Below are positions 41,704 through 51,076 of a DNA stretch of 64,000 bases, one piece after another. The translations under genes and the position numbers were made by a program. Position 1 is the stretch's first letter, and each line of letters begins with the position of its first letter. Origin of the DNA: Paenibacillus beijingensis (GTDB taxonomy: Bacteria; Bacillota; Bacilli; Paenibacillales; Paenibacillaceae); the NCBI RefSeq assembly GCF_000961095.1, contig NZ_CP011058.1, positions 5,534,001 to 5,598,000 on the forward strand, written 5' to 3'. The notes below the pieces were generated by a model. That model was not told where the DNA came from. It searched no databases and worked only from the letters and a program-made list of their open reading frames with translations.

Positions 41704-42342
41704 TTATTGCTGTTTTCGGGGCACGATCGAAATCGAGCTTACCGGCACATCCAATCCCTTCTCCACCGCATCCAAAATTATGCGGCGCACCGTCGCATTC
41801 TCCGCGCCTTTAGCGACAACGAGAACCCCCCGAATCTCCGGCTTTATTTTTTTCACCAGAACGGGGGTTTGCTCCCCGGACTGTTCGTACATGACGATCT
41901 GGCCGTCCCTCGTTACCTGCGTCACATGTCTCCGGCCGCCGTTTTTGTCGTTTTCGTCGGTTATTTGCTGGGACTCCTTCTCGTTCTTGCCGTACACGAT
42001 CTCCTCCGTAGAATCGACGGTGACCATGACGCTGACGCTTCCTACCCCGACAATCTGCTCCAATATTTCCTTCAGCCGGCTCTCCAGCGGCTGTTCGATC
42101 GAGCTGAACGAGTTGTCCGCATCCGGTCCCTTCCCGCTCCAGGCGGGCTGATCGGTCTCTGCTGTCGAAGTGCTGCCGCTGTCGGTCGGTTCTACCTGAC
42201 GGAATGTCAGGAAACTGTTGACGATCATTAGTCCCGCACCCAAACATCCGATCAGAAGCAGCCAGCGAAGCGTCCGCACCCGCTTCGTGCCGCCGGGTCC
42301 GCCGCCGGCAAGCGACTCCAGTTTCTGCAGCCATTTGGCCAC
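41704..42342 (-). CDS. spoIIIAG: Stage III sporulation protein AG
   Basis: A 212-residue protein with one helix (about 24-42) and a C-terminal ring-building domain (IVGVGSVSVMVTVDSTEE and GVLVVAKGAENATVRRII). SpoIIIAG forms a large ring in the mother-cell membrane of the sporulation channel. The GTG start eight bases after AGGAGG is preferred to the upstream frame end. Confidence 0.93.
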   Translation of the reverse strand: MAKWLQKLESLAGGGPGGTKRVRTLRWLLLIGCLGAGLMIVNSFLTFRQVEPTDSGSTSTAETDQPAWSGKGPDADNSFSSIEQPLESRLKEILEQIVGVGSVSVMVTVDSTEEIVYGKNEKESQQITDENDKNGGRRHVTQVTRDGQIVMYEQSGEQTPVLVKKIKPEIRGVLVVAKGAENATVRRIILDAVEKGLDVPVSSISIVPRKQQ

Positions 42343-42400
42343 CGCCCTCTCCTCCTCTATCCCGGCCAAAGCGTATTTCCTTCCGGCTTGTTTCGTTCTC

Positions 42401-43216
42401 TCAGGCGGCGGTTACCCGAACCTGTTCCGGACCGATCGACCACATCTTCGATACGAGGTCGACGATGGCGGCCGCTAAGGCGGCTTGATCCGGGGAGAGC
42501 GCGCCGCTGCCGGCTTCATCCGCCTTTTTGTCCGCTGCGCTTTGCTGCCGCTCTGTGCCTTCCGCCCCGATTCCGGCGGCAGTATCAATCGCTTCACCGG
42601 CTGTTTCGTCCGCCTCGTTTCCAGTACGGTCCGCCTCGCCGGCGGGAGACTGCGGGGGTTGATCCGGCGCTTCGACCGAGACGTCCACCGCAACCGGCGT
42701 TACCGGGTCGACCGCTTCCGTTCCGCTCGCCTCTGCGCCACGATTGCCTGCGGATTCGGAGGAAGCCAGCGTAACCGTTACCGATTGCAGCGTACCTTCT
42801 CCGGCAGCGTCAAAGGCGAGCTGCGCTTTGACCGAGGAGACGGCAGCCCCTAATCGGTCTTGAACGGACTTCTTGATTGCCGTTTCGATATTTGCTCTTG
42901 CGAGCTCCGCCGTCTGCTGCCGCCGCTCGTCCGACAGCCGCTGCGCTTCTTTCGTAATATCACTCAAGGTAGGCATTTTCACTTCGTTCATTGCGCTGCT
43001 CTCGTCCCAATTGCGGAATCCTTCCGCCACCTTCTTGTCAAGATCGCCCTGGAAAATGCGCATAATCGGCGTCAATATCGTCAGTAAAATAATGAGTCCG
43101 ACGACAAGTCTGACATAACGCTGCATCGCTTTGTTCGGAAGCAGAAGATCGATGATCGCCGCCAGCAGCACAATGGCGATGATGTCCCGCAGCCAGCCGC
43201 TGAGCCATTCAAGCAC
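42401..43216 (-). CDS. spoIIIAF: Stage III sporulation protein AF (with long linker)
   Basis: A 271-residue protein: two N-terminal helices (about 10-28 and 33-55), a soluble region (about 65-140), and then an acidic, Ala/Glu/Thr-rich stretch (about 150-240) before a conserved C-terminus (AAAIVDLVSKMWSI). B. subtilis SpoIIIAF is about 206 residues, so the acidic stretch looks like an expansion. The GTG start follows GGGGGAGG. Confidence 0.92.
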   Translation of the reverse strand: MLEWLSGWLRDIIAIVLLAAIIDLLLPNKAMQRYVRLVVGLIILLTILTPIMRIFQGDLDKKVAEGFRNWDESSAMNEVKMPTLSDITKEAQRLSDERRQQTAELARANIETAIKKSVQDRLGAAVSSVKAQLAFDAAGEGTLQSVTVTLASSESAGNRGAEASGTEAVDPVTPVAVDVSVEAPDQPPQSPAGEADRTGNEADETAGEAIDTAAGIGAEGTERQQSAADKKADEAGSGALSPDQAALAAAIVDLVSKMWSIGPEQVRVTAA

Positions 43217-43242
43217 CGACGCCCCTCCCCCGTTAAGCCCCG

Positions 43243-44547
43243 TTACCGCATCATGATCATCGCGTTCCCCGCCGTCAAAATGATGGTCACCGCCAAAAAA
43301 AACATCAGCGCCACGGCGCCCAAAGCGCCGAATACAAGCAGCATCGTTTTGCCGATCGTCTGCAGGCAGGCGGTGACCGGACTGTTGCCGAGCGGCTGCA
43401 GCACGGCGGCGGAGACGTTATAAATGAGCGCCAGCGTCAATATTTTGATCGCCGGAAACGCGCACAGAAACAGCAGAATGATGACGCCCGCCAGACCGAT
43501 TGCATTTTTCGCCAGCATCGAAGCGGAAATGACGGTATCGGCCGCGTCCGAAAACGCTCTGCCCACGACGGGAACGAAACTGCTGCTTACAAACTTGGCG
43601 GTGCGCAGCGTTACGCTGTCGGCGACCGTTCCGGCTGCGCCCTGAAACGAAATCACCCCAAGAAATACGGTGAGCATAACGCCCAGCAGACCGGCACCGA
43701 TATTCCGCAGCAGATTCGCCAGCTGCGTCACTTTGAACTTCTCCGAAAGCGAGCTGGCGATATGAAGCACCGCTGAGAAGAACAACAGCGGAAAGACGAT
43801 GGAGTAAATAAGCGTGCCGACCGTATGAACCATAAAAACGATGACCGGGTGCAGGATCGTGACGGTCGCCAAGCTTCCCGTGGATGCGATCAGCGTCAGC
43901 AGCAGCGGTACCATCGCCATCATGAACTGGATCATGCCGCCGATTGCATCCTTGGCGTATCCGATCGCCGTATAAAAGCTGTTGACGGCTAGCACAATCA
44001 GCACCATGTAGGCGACGGAGTAGGCGACCTTGCTTACGGCGTTGCGCTCGAAGGCGCTTTGCAGCGTTTCCAGCATCGAGCTGAACACGGCCAGCAGCAC
44101 GATCGACACGACCAGCTTGCCGTTATACAGCACTTCATGCAGCGCGTAGGAAAGGAGACCTTTGATAACCGACGACAGCTTCAGACCGTCTCCTCCGGGG
44201 GTAATCATTTCAATAAAGCCGGGCAGCTGCCGGTCGGGAAAATAGCCCCCGTATTGTTTGACGAGACGGTTCCAGTACGCTTCCACCTCGTCCGTGCCGC
44301 TGCTTTCCACCTGGCCGGCCGCCAGCCGGCCGGCAACATCCGCTCCCTCCTGCGCCCCGTTCACCGGGACGTCTGCGGGGCGCTCACCCTCTCGGGCGTC
44401 TCCGCTCGGCGCGCTGCCGCCCGTTGATACGGCGGCGGTGTCCGTGCCGGGCAGATCCGCCGCAGCAGCAGCCTCCTGCGGGAAGAAGTGCCCTATAAGC
44501 AGGATGAGGGCAACGGTGAAGAAGCGCAGTATACGGGACGGATACAT
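43243..44547 (-). CDS. spoIIIAE: Stage III sporulation protein AE
   Basis: A 434-residue membrane protein: signal-like N-terminus (about 5-27), a low-complexity segment (30-75), then eight or so helices. It is the polytopic core of the SpoIIIA apparatus and may act as the permease. The ATG (MYPSRILRFF) after GGGAG gives a normal signal sequence; a longer frame to 44682 runs into spoIIIAD. Confidence 0.93.
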   Translation of the reverse strand: MYPSRILRFFTVALILLIGHFFPQEAAAAADLPGTDTAAVSTGGSAPSGDAREGERPADVPVNGAQEGADVAGRLAAGQVESSGTDEVEAYWNRLVKQYGGYFPDRQLPGFIEMITPGGDGLKLSSVIKGLLSYALHEVLYNGKLVVSIVLLAVFSSMLETLQSAFERNAVSKVAYSVAYMVLIVLAVNSFYTAIGYAKDAIGGMIQFMMAMVPLLLTLIASTGSLATVTILHPVIVFMVHTVGTLIYSIVFPLLFFSAVLHIASSLSEKFKVTQLANLLRNIGAGLLGVMLTVFLGVISFQGAAGTVADSVTLRTAKFVSSSFVPVVGRAFSDAADTVISASMLAKNAIGLAGVIILLFLCAFPAIKILTLALIYNVSAAVLQPLGNSPVTACLQTIGKTMLLVFGALGAVALMFFLAVTIILTAGNAMIMMR

Positions 44548-44554
44548 AAAGGGT

Positions 44555-44950
44555 TCAACTCCCGCCCGGCAGCAGGTTAACCACCGTTTCGACAATGACG
44601 CCGATAATGGGCACCGCCATAACGAGGATGAGAACCTTGCCGGCAAATTCGATTTTGGATGCGACGCTCTCCTGACCTGCATCTCTTACGATTTGAGCCC
44701 CGAATTCCGCTATATAGGCAATTCCGATCATCTTCAAAATCGTCTTCAAGTATACCGTCGGAATGCCTGTCCGGTCGGCCAGCTCCACCAGCATGGAAAT
44801 GACCGCTTCGATGCGCCCGATCAGGTACAGAAAGATGAACAGTCCGGTAAAAGCCGCGAGCAGAAAAGCGAAGATCGGTTTCTGCTCTTTAATGACCAGA
44901 ATTAATATGGTGGCGAGAAGACCGAGTCCGACGATTTGAATGATTTCCAA
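44555..44950 (-). CDS. spoIIIAD: Stage III sporulation protein AD
   Basis: A 131-residue protein with four membrane helices (about 3-20, 27-46, 70-88, 100-122), including IAYIAEFGAQIVRDAGQE, a family hallmark. It is a small membrane partner in the SpoIIIA complex, related to SpoIIIAC. The TTG start follows GAGGGTG. Confidence 0.94.
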   Translation of the reverse strand: MEIIQIVGLGLLATILILVIKEQKPIFAFLLAAFTGLFIFLYLIGRIEAVISMLVELADRTGIPTVYLKTILKMIGIAYIAEFGAQIVRDAGQESVASKIEFAGKVLILVMAVPIIGVIVETVVNLLPGGS

Positions 44951-45020
44951 GCGGGTTCACCCTCTTGCGGCGCGCCGAGCCGGACGCTTCTTCTGGCGTG
45001 CCGGAAACGCTTTGCTCTTG

Positions 45021-45224
45021 CTACTGGAATAAAAATATCGTTTTGATTTCCTGGAACAACTCGTTCAGCAAACGGACGACCATAAAAAGTACGACCACAA
45101 ATCCGATTAGCGTTACCCAGTGCGCCATATCTTCTTTTCCCATCTGCTTTAGCACCGTATGAATCATTGCGACGATAATCCCGATGCCCGCAATTTGAAA
45201 AATGGCGCTGATATCCATGCTCAT
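45021..45224 (-). CDS. spoIIIAC: Stage III sporulation protein AC
   Basis: A 67-residue protein with two helices (about 5-24 and 35-58), matching the 68-residue SpoIIIAC of Bacillus (IFQIAGIGIIVAMIHTVLKQ at the start). GGGGTG is nine bases before the ATG. Confidence 0.93.
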   Translation of the reverse strand: MSMDISAIFQIAGIGIIVAMIHTVLKQMGKEDMAHWVTLIGFVVVLFMVVRLLNELFQEIKTIFLFQ

Positions 45225-45240
45225 TATTTGCGGCACCCCA

Positions 45241-45759
45241 CTAAACCATCAAGATGACAACCAGAGCGGCAACGAGAATTCCGAGGCTTTTGGACATTTT
45301 TTCGTACCGCGCCTGGTCGTCTTTCGCCGCATCCTCTTCCGCCTTCAGCTGCAGCATCGCCAGCCGCAGATGCTTGATCTGGTCTTCGCGGTCGCTGAGT
45401 CCGAGCGCCGATCCGAGCCTCAGCAGCACCGCCTGCTCACCGGAGCGCATTGCGGTTTGCGGCCAGCAGCTGCGGACCGATTCTTCCCAGCATTCCCGAA
45501 ACGCGGGCCCTTCGGGCGCCAGAAGCCGCTCGGCGGCGCCGCTCAGGATGGATGCGACCGGTGCCGGCACATGGCCGGCGGTGCGGCGCAGCGCTTCGGG
45601 CAGCGGCGTGTAGCCGTAGCCGATCTCCGTCTCCAGCCGCTGCAGCGCGTGGGCGAGCTGACGCAGCTGACGCGGGCGCTCGGCAAACCGGGCCGCTTGC
45701 AAAAAGCCGATCATCGTGCCTGCCGCAAGGATGAGAATCGCGCCGATCCACTTAACCAT
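45241..45759 (-). CDS. spoIIIAB: Stage III sporulation protein AB
   Basis: A 172-residue protein with helices at both ends (about 3-20 and 155-171) and a helical cytoplasmic part resembling type II secretion GspF. AERPRQLRQLAHALQRLETE is a family-typical segment. It overlaps the spoIIIAA end by eight bases. Confidence 0.94.
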   Translation of the reverse strand: MVKWIGAILILAAGTMIGFLQAARFAERPRQLRQLAHALQRLETEIGYGYTPLPEALRRTAGHVPAPVASILSGAAERLLAPEGPAFRECWEESVRSCWPQTAMRSGEQAVLLRLGSALGLSDREDQIKHLRLAMLQLKAEEDAAKDDQARYEKMSKSLGILVAALVVILMV

Positions 45760-46816
45760 AAGCGCCCGGCTCCTCTCCCCGGAGCCCCTTGTCGCCTGCG
45801 GCAGCGGAACCCGCGAGATTTCCCCGCGCCGTCGGCTCCCTCGCTGCGGGAATGCCTGCAGCCGCTCCCCGCAGCGGAATGACGCTTGTGAGAAAGCCGG
45901 TCCCAGTGCCGCGGCTCAGCACAACGGCGAACTGAAACATCCCTTCCTCCAGCAGCGCGCGCAGTATCGGGCGTCCGCGCGCATCGTCGAGATTGTGCGC
46001 GTGCGCCGTCACGACGACGGCAACACCCGCATGTCCGGCCTCCCGGATGGCCTGCACGTCTTCCGCGCGCCCGATTTCGTCTGCCATCAGCACCTCCGGC
46101 GACATGGAACGGAGCAGCATCATCATGCCTTCCGCTTTCGGACACGCATCCATCACATCGGTGCGCGGTCCGACATCGAAAGTCGGCACGCCGCGCACGG
46201 ATGCGGCGATTTCCGAACGTTCGTCCACGATGCCGACTTTGCGGCCCGGCCAATGGGCCATCTCCGCGCTTCCCCATAACCCGGCGCTCACCGAGCGGGC
46301 CAAATCGCGCAGCAGCGTCGTCTTCCCCATGCGGGGCGGAGCGATAAGCAGCGTCGAGGCGATATTTCGTTTCGGGCGGTCGGCGAGCTTTGGCAGCAGC
46401 CGGTCCGCAGCTCCGATTACTTCCCGCGCAATGCGCACGTTGAATCCTCCGATATCGCGAATCGCCCGGACGGATCCGCCTTCAAGCACGGTCCGTCCCG
46501 CAAGCCCGATCCGGTGGCCGCCGGCAACCGTAATGAAGCCTCTTTTCAATTCTTCCTCCATCGCATAAAGCGAATGGTTGGTCAGCTTCTCCAGCAGCTT
46601 CCGGCACAAATTGTGCGAAGGCTTGTACGCCAGCTGCGGCTGTGCCGTCAGCGTCCCGTCGTCTTCGGCGAACCATGAACGCCCCCCGCTGACGATTTCC
46701 AGCGGACGATGCTCGCGGATGCGGATTTCCTCCAGCTCCTGTTTGGCCGCTTCAGGCATCCGCTCCAGCAGCGCCGTCAGTTCGGCGGGCAGCAGATGCG
46801 CAACTTTCGTCAGCAT
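45752..46816 (-). CDS. spoIIIAA: Stage III sporulation protein AA (ATPase)
   Basis: A 354-residue AAA-type ATPase related to secretion ATPases. Walker A is PPRMGKTTLLRDL, and Walker B is followed by the LMADEIGRAEDV region. It powers the SpoIIIA complex. The last 50 residues are less conserved and rich in Ala/Gly/Arg. The ATG follows GGGAGGG. Confidence 0.95.
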   Translation of the reverse strand: MLTKVAHLLPAELTALLERMPEAAKQELEEIRIREHRPLEIVSGGRSWFAEDDGTLTAQPQLAYKPSHNLCRKLLEKLTNHSLYAMEEELKRGFITVAGGHRIGLAGRTVLEGGSVRAIRDIGGFNVRIAREVIGAADRLLPKLADRPKRNIASTLLIAPPRMGKTTLLRDLARSVSAGLWGSAEMAHWPGRKVGIVDERSEIAASVRGVPTFDVGPRTDVMDACPKAEGMMMLLRSMSPEVLMADEIGRAEDVQAIREAGHAGVAVVVTAHAHNLDDARGRPILRALLEEGMFQFAVVLSRGTGTGFLTSVIPLRGAAAGIPAAREPTARGNLAGSAAAGDKGLRGEEPGAYG

Positions 46817-46854
46817 AGTTCAGCCCTCCCGGATGTTTGTCCTTCGTAGTTTTA

Positions 46855-46882
46855 AATGTATGCCCAGGCGATTGAAATATGT
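46855..46882 (-). promoter_or_regulatory. Sigma-E promoter of the spoIIIA operon
   Basis: The minus strand has ACATATT (46876-46882), a 13-base spacer and CATACATT (46855-46862), an almost perfect mother-cell sigma-E promoter (KMATATT/CATACAMT). It is about 40 bases before spoIIIAA. spoIIIA operons are known sigma-E targets. Confidence 0.8.
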
Positions 46883-46912
46883 CTAGCAAATAGGTGCGGC
46901 TGATAGAATCTC

Positions 46913-47179
46913 TCATTTTTTCAAAATGCCGATCAGCAAACATCCGATACCTGCCGCCACCCAAATCAGTTTGGACGGCGACAGCTTATCCGACAATCCC
47001 GCCAGCCCGATCGTCGTCGTCGAGATTAGAATAATGGGGCCGACAAAGGCCAGCGACGAGTTGACGATCATCGCTTTATCGATCTGGTTCAGCCGCAGCA
47101 TGAGCAGTGCCGCGAGAATTTCGATCGAACCCGACAAGATGCGCAAGCTTGCCATGCTGAGCACAATTTTGTCCAACAT
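46913..47179 (-). CDS. yqhV: YqhV family membrane protein (DUF2619)
   Basis: An 88-residue protein with three helices (about 6-28, 37-58 and 68-86). It matches YqhV, which also precedes spoIIIAA in Bacillus. The function is unknown. Confidence 0.85.
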   Translation of the reverse strand: MLDKIVLSMASLRILSGSIEILAALLMLRLNQIDKAMIVNSSLAFVGPIILISTTTIGLAGLSDKLSPSKLIWVAAGIGCLLIGILKK

Positions 47180-47361
47180 GCCGTTCCTCTCCTTTCTTCT
47201 GCCCTTTACAGCCTATGCGGACATGTCCGCGATTATGGACGGTAATCGGAAAAGGTTCGTTAAAATGCATCCGACAGGCACCTGCCCATACTTGATTGCA
47301 TATACTATAGCGTATTGACTATTATCCCGGCCGAATAGGCTCAAGCGAGGAGATAATACGA

Positions 47362-48198
47362 ATGAAATCCGTAGCACCGACAAACTGGCATCCATTGTTG
47401 CGAGACCCCGGAGCTCATCGGGAAACAAAAGGCCGGAAGCCCGGCACGGCGGCCGGAATGACGATGATCATTGACAAAGGACTCGGTTCCGCCGCTTTTT
47501 GCGATCTGCTGGAAACGGCCGGTTCATATATCGATATTGTGAAACTCGGGTTTGGGACGGCCGTTCTCTATGACGATGAGCTGCTGATCAAAAAAATCCT
47601 GCTTGCAAAAGCAAAAGGTTTAACGATCATGCCGGGCGGAACGCTGCTGGAGCGGGCAGTCAGCAAAGGGGTCGTTTCATCTTTCTTTGAAATGATTTGC
47701 AAATTCGGGTTTAACGGTGTGGAAGTTTCCGACGGAACGATCAACTTAAGCCGGGCAAAACGAACCGAACTGATCCGGGAAGCGGCGGCCAGAGGACTGA
47801 CGGTCTACAGCGAATACGGCAAAAAGATTGCCGGTTCCACGATTGACATATCGGAATTTTTATTCACCGCGGATGAGGACTGGAATGCGGGTGTGGAGCT
47901 TATTACAGTCGAAGCGAGGGAGTCGGGGCAAAATGTCGGTCTCTTTGACGAAAACGGCCGCTGCCGCGAGCATACACTTGCGCAGTTGAAGGAAGCGATC
48001 GGCGAACCGGAGCGCATTTTATGGGAAGCGCCGCTGAAACCGCAGCAGGTTTTGCTGCTGCACACGTTCGGCCCTCAAGTTCATCTGGGCAATATCGCAC
48101 CCGCAGACGCTCTCGCGCTGGAAACGATGCGACGGGGGCTTCGCTCCGATACGTTCGAGTTCGGAGATAGGCATGAGCCGATAGTCTATATGATCTGA
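47362..48198 (+). CDS. comA: Phosphosulfolactate synthase (ComA/YitD type)
   Basis: A 278-residue TIM-barrel enzyme: MIIDKGLGSAAFCDLL, DIVKLGFGTAVLY, IMPGGTLLERAV, NGVEVSDGTINL and IVTVEARESGQNVGLFDENG-like strands. It adds sulfite to phosphoenolpyruvate. In Bacillus the product path gives 3-sulfolactate, abundant in spores. This is not the competence regulator of the same name. GAGGAGA precedes the ATG. It pairs with comB 34 bases on. Confidence 0.93.
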   Translation: MKSVAPTNWHPLLRDPGAHRETKGRKPGTAAGMTMIIDKGLGSAAFCDLLETAGSYIDIVKLGFGTAVLYDDELLIKKILLAKAKGLTIMPGGTLLERAVSKGVVSSFFEMICKFGFNGVEVSDGTINLSRAKRTELIREAAARGLTVYSEYGKKIAGSTIDISEFLFTADEDWNAGVELITVEARESGQNVGLFDENGRCREHTLAQLKEAIGEPERILWEAPLKPQQVLLLHTFGPQVHLGNIAPADALALETMRRGLRSDTFEFGDRHEPIVYMI

Positions 48199-48232
48199 CA
48201 AGATTGTATACACGGGGAAGGCGGTAAGTTTC

Positions 48233-48949
48233 ATGCATGTACGCGTAATTTCGAATGTAAACGAAGCGAGCTCGGTCACGTTCATTCACCGGACGGCGGT
48301 CGTCATCGATGTGCTGAGGGCATCCACGACGATGGTCGCGGCGCTCGCGATGGGAGCGGAAAGCATCACGCCCGTCGAGACCGTACTGGATGCGAAAGCG
48401 ATGCGAAAGCCCGGCGAGCTGCTCGGGGGGGAGCGGTTTGGCCGCTCCATTCCGGGATTCGATCTTGGCAATTCGCCCGAGGAATACGACCGCAAAACGG
48501 TACAGGGCAAGCGCATCCTGTTTACGACGACGAACGGGACGCGGGCGGTGCACAAAGCGCTGCGCGCCGATTTCGTCCTGGTCGGCGCCTTTGTCAATGC
48601 GGCCGCTTGCGCCGCGTCCGCCGTCTCCTTGAAACGGGACGCGGTACTGCTGTGTGCGGGCAGCCATGATGAATTCGCCCTCGAAGACGGACTGTGCGCA
48701 GGTCTGCTGCTGCACCGGCTGCAGGAAATGACCGGCAAGCTGGAAACGGACGATTTCGGTGCTGCTATGCTTGGCCTGTACGAAAGCAAACGAGAGCGCA
48801 TCCTCGAGATGCTGCGGCAATGTGCGGGCGGCCGCAAGCTGATCAAGCTTGGCCATGAGCGGGATGTGACGTTTTGCAGCTTTAGCGACACGATTCCTTG
48901 CGTGCCGCGCCTATCCGGGGACCGGTTGGTTGCGGATCGTCAGAACTAG
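48233..48949 (+). CDS. comB: 2-phosphosulfolactate phosphatase (ComB/YitC type)
   Basis: A 238-residue Mg-dependent phosphatase: VVIDVLRASTTMVAALAMGA, LGGERFGRSIPGFDLGNSP, TTTNGTRAV and CAGSHDEFALEDGLCAG are all family motifs. It makes sulfolactate from the comA product. GGAAGGCGG lies upstream of the ATG. Confidence 0.95.
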   Translation: MHVRVISNVNEASSVTFIHRTAVVIDVLRASTTMVAALAMGAESITPVETVLDAKAMRKPGELLGGERFGRSIPGFDLGNSPEEYDRKTVQGKRILFTTTNGTRAVHKALRADFVLVGAFVNAAACAASAVSLKRDAVLLCAGSHDEFALEDGLCAGLLLHRLQEMTGKLETDDFGAAMLGLYESKRERILEMLRQCAGGRKLIKLGHERDVTFCSFSDTIPCVPRLSGDRLVADRQN

Positions 48950-49071
48950 TTCGGATCGGCGTTTGCAGGCCGGAACAAAGGACGCATAAGCGGCAAGCTT
49001 GTATCATACTTATGAAACAGGCTTGCCGCAGCAAGCGGCATCCGAGTCCGTCACATGTCAGGAGCCTGTCT

Positions 49072-49533
49072 ATGAACGGTGAAATTTTACTCGTTGGCCT
49101 GATCATTATCGGCTTGATCGGCCGTTCGCCCATTATTTCCACCGCTGCCTGCATTCTGCTTGTCGTGAAGCTCGTTCACCTCGGACGTTACTTGCCGGCC
49201 ATTGAACGGCGCGGCCTGGAGCTGGGGCTGCTGTTTCTGACGTTCAGCGTGCTCGTGCCATTCGCCGCCGGCCGGATTCAGCTGAAAGATTTAACGGCAG
49301 CGCTGTCTTCCTGGCCGGGGTGGCTCGCCTTAATCGGCGGCGCTGCGGCTACTTATGTAAACGGCAAGGGGCTGGAGATGCTTAAATTCGACCCCCAGCT
49401 TATTGTCGGCCTCGTACTCGGCTCTATCCTAGGCATTGTATTTCTACGCGGCATTCCCGTAGGCCCGCTGATGGCTGCTGGCATAACGGCGATATTATTC
49501 AAGGTTTTTTCCTGGATTGCCGGAAAAATGTAA
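49072..49533 (+). CDS. DUF441 (UPF0756) family membrane protein
   Basis: A 153-residue protein with about four to five helices (ILLVGLIIIGLIGRSPIIS, then GLLFLTFSVLVPFAAG with DUF441-like LDPQLIVGLVLGSILGI). The function is unknown. The ATG follows AGGAG; the frame upstream to 48898 overlaps comB and is not coding. Confidence 0.87.
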   Translation: MNGEILLVGLIIIGLIGRSPIISTAACILLVVKLVHLGRYLPAIERRGLELGLLFLTFSVLVPFAAGRIQLKDLTAALSSWPGWLALIGGAAATYVNGKGLEMLKFDPQLIVGLVLGSILGIVFLRGIPVGPLMAAGITAILFKVFSWIAGKM

Positions 49534-49561
49534 GCTTTATCCCGAAGCCCTTTAAAACGCA

Positions 49562-49620
49562 AAAGAAAGCAGCCCCTCTCTTAAGCGGAATGCGTAAAGA
49601 GAGGAACTGCTTTCTTTTTT
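49562..49620. terminator. Bidirectional terminator between DUF441 and lysC
   Basis: AAAGAAAGCAG and CTGCTTTCTTT pair, as do CTCTCTT and AAGAGAG inside them. T tracts follow on the plus strand (TTCTTTTTT) and, read the other way, on the minus strand. It separates two convergent genes. Confidence 0.9.
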
Positions 49621-49661
49621 GTTTTCATTCGCATAAACCTATGAGGCCTGCCTGACACCGC

Positions 49662-50915
49662 TTATCGGCGATCCTGCGGACCTCCGACGAACACCTGCTC
49701 GGCCGTATCGAGCCCGTATGCGGTATGAAGCGCGCGTACCACGTCGCCAAGCGGCTCGGAATCGATGACGCAGGACACTTTGATCTCGGAAGTGCTCACC
49801 ATCTTGATGCTGACGCCAATGCTCGAAATCGCCTTGAACATCGTGGCCGCCACTCCCGGATTGCTCACCATTCCCGCGCCTACGATGGACACTTTCACAA
49901 GATTCGCCTCGGAAGTCGTCTCGAGGTAAGGAACTTTCGAGCGGATGCTCTCGATTACGGCAATCGCCCGCTCACGGTCGTCGCCGCTGACGGTAAACGA
50001 AAAGTCGGCCTTTCCGCCCTGAACGCCGCTTTGTACGATAATATCGACGTCGATTCCGCTTTCGGCAAGCGCTCCGAACATTCCCGCAAGCACGCCGGGA
50101 ACATCCTCCACGCCCAAAACGCTGATTCGAGCCACATTTTTGTCAAACGCGATACCGCGAACGACCACGCCTTGCTCCATGACCGCTTCCTCCTTCACAC
50201 TCGTTCCTTCGTTATGCGTGAAGCTGGAACGCACGACCAGTTTCACGTTATTATGCTTGGCATACTCCACCGCGCGCGGATGCAGAACAGCCGCTCCCAG
50301 ATGGGCAAGCTCCAGCATCTCGTCATAGGATATTTCATCCAGCTTGCGCGCATTTTTCACGACGCGCGGATCGGTCGAATAAATGCCGTCCACGTCCGTA
50401 TAAATTTCGCACACGTCCGCCTTGACCGCCGCCGCCAGCGCAACCGCCGTCGTATCGGAGCCTCCGCGTCCAAGCGTCGTAATTTCGCCGTCCTCGGTCA
50501 TCCCTTGGAATCCGGCGACGATGACGATATTCCCCTCTTCAAGCGCTTTGAAAATCCGCTCCGGCTTAATATCGGTAATGCGCGCTTTCGCATGCACATC
50601 CTCCGTCCGGATGCCGGCTTGCCAGCCGGTAAGCGATACCGCTTGATGGCCAAGCCCGTGTATCGTCATCGACAGCAGGGCAACTGATATTTGCTCCCCT
50701 GTCGTAAGCAGCATATCCATTTCCCGCGCCGGCGGATTCGGATTCAGCAACTTGGACTGATCGATCAGATCGTCCGTTGTATCCCCCATCGCCGAGACGA
50801 CGATGACAACTTTATTGCCTGCTTCCTTCTTTTCGATAATCCGCTGCGCAACTCTTTGCATTCGTTCCGTCGTGCCGACCGAACTGCCGCCGAACTTCAT
50901 CACAACCAACGACAA
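49662..50915 (-). CDS. lysC: Aspartate kinase (LysC type)
   Basis: A 417-residue aspartokinase: KFGGSSVGT at 7-15, TTGEQISVALLSM, TLGRGGSDTTA and two C-terminal ACT domains (about 265-400, SEIKVSCVI near the end). It phosphorylates aspartate for lysine, threonine, methionine and, through dipicolinate, spores. It is closest to Bacillus LysC (aspartokinase II) from memory. No lysine riboswitch is seen in the 160-base upstream gap. Confidence 0.92.
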   Translation of the reverse strand: MSLVVMKFGGSSVGTTERMQRVAQRIIEKKEAGNKVVIVVSAMGDTTDDLIDQSKLLNPNPPAREMDMLLTTGEQISVALLSMTIHGLGHQAVSLTGWQAGIRTEDVHAKARITDIKPERIFKALEEGNIVIVAGFQGMTEDGEITTLGRGGSDTTAVALAAAVKADVCEIYTDVDGIYSTDPRVVKNARKLDEISYDEMLELAHLGAAVLHPRAVEYAKHNNVKLVVRSSFTHNEGTSVKEEAVMEQGVVVRGIAFDKNVARISVLGVEDVPGVLAGMFGALAESGIDVDIIVQSGVQGGKADFSFTVSGDDRERAIAVIESIRSKVPYLETTSEANLVKVSIVGAGMVSNPGVAATMFKAISSIGVSIKMVSTSEIKVSCVIDSEPLGDVVRALHTAYGLDTAEQVFVGGPQDRR

Positions 50916-50957
50916 AGCCGATTCACTCCCAACCTTGACTTTTGCATACAGAATTAT

Positions 50958-50966
50958 ATTATATCA
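50958..50966 (-). promoter_or_regulatory. Extended -10 promoter before lysC
   Basis: The minus strand reads TGATATAAT, a perfect -10 hexamer with a TG extension, about 45 bases before lysC. A second TATAAT overlaps just downstream. No convincing -35 is present. Confidence 0.45.
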
Positions 50967-51029
50967 CACTTGCCCAAATCTGTGATAAAAAAGTTAGCTT
51001 CCACCGTCGTCACCGTAAGCTGAAACGGC

Positions 51030-51060
51030 AAAAAACCGTCCGATGGAGTCGGACGGCTTC
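51030..51060 (-). terminator. Intrinsic terminator of efp
   Basis: On the minus strand CCGTCCGA and TCGGACGG pair around a short loop and run into six T residues. It is about 20 bases after the efp stop codon. Confidence 0.92.
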
Positions 51061-51076
51061 AGAGCAGCGCTTAAGC

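Noticed and set aside
50916..51076. Lysine riboswitch upstream of lysC
   Set aside because: The gap is only 160 bases and holds the efp terminator and a promoter; none of the conserved L-box segments is present.
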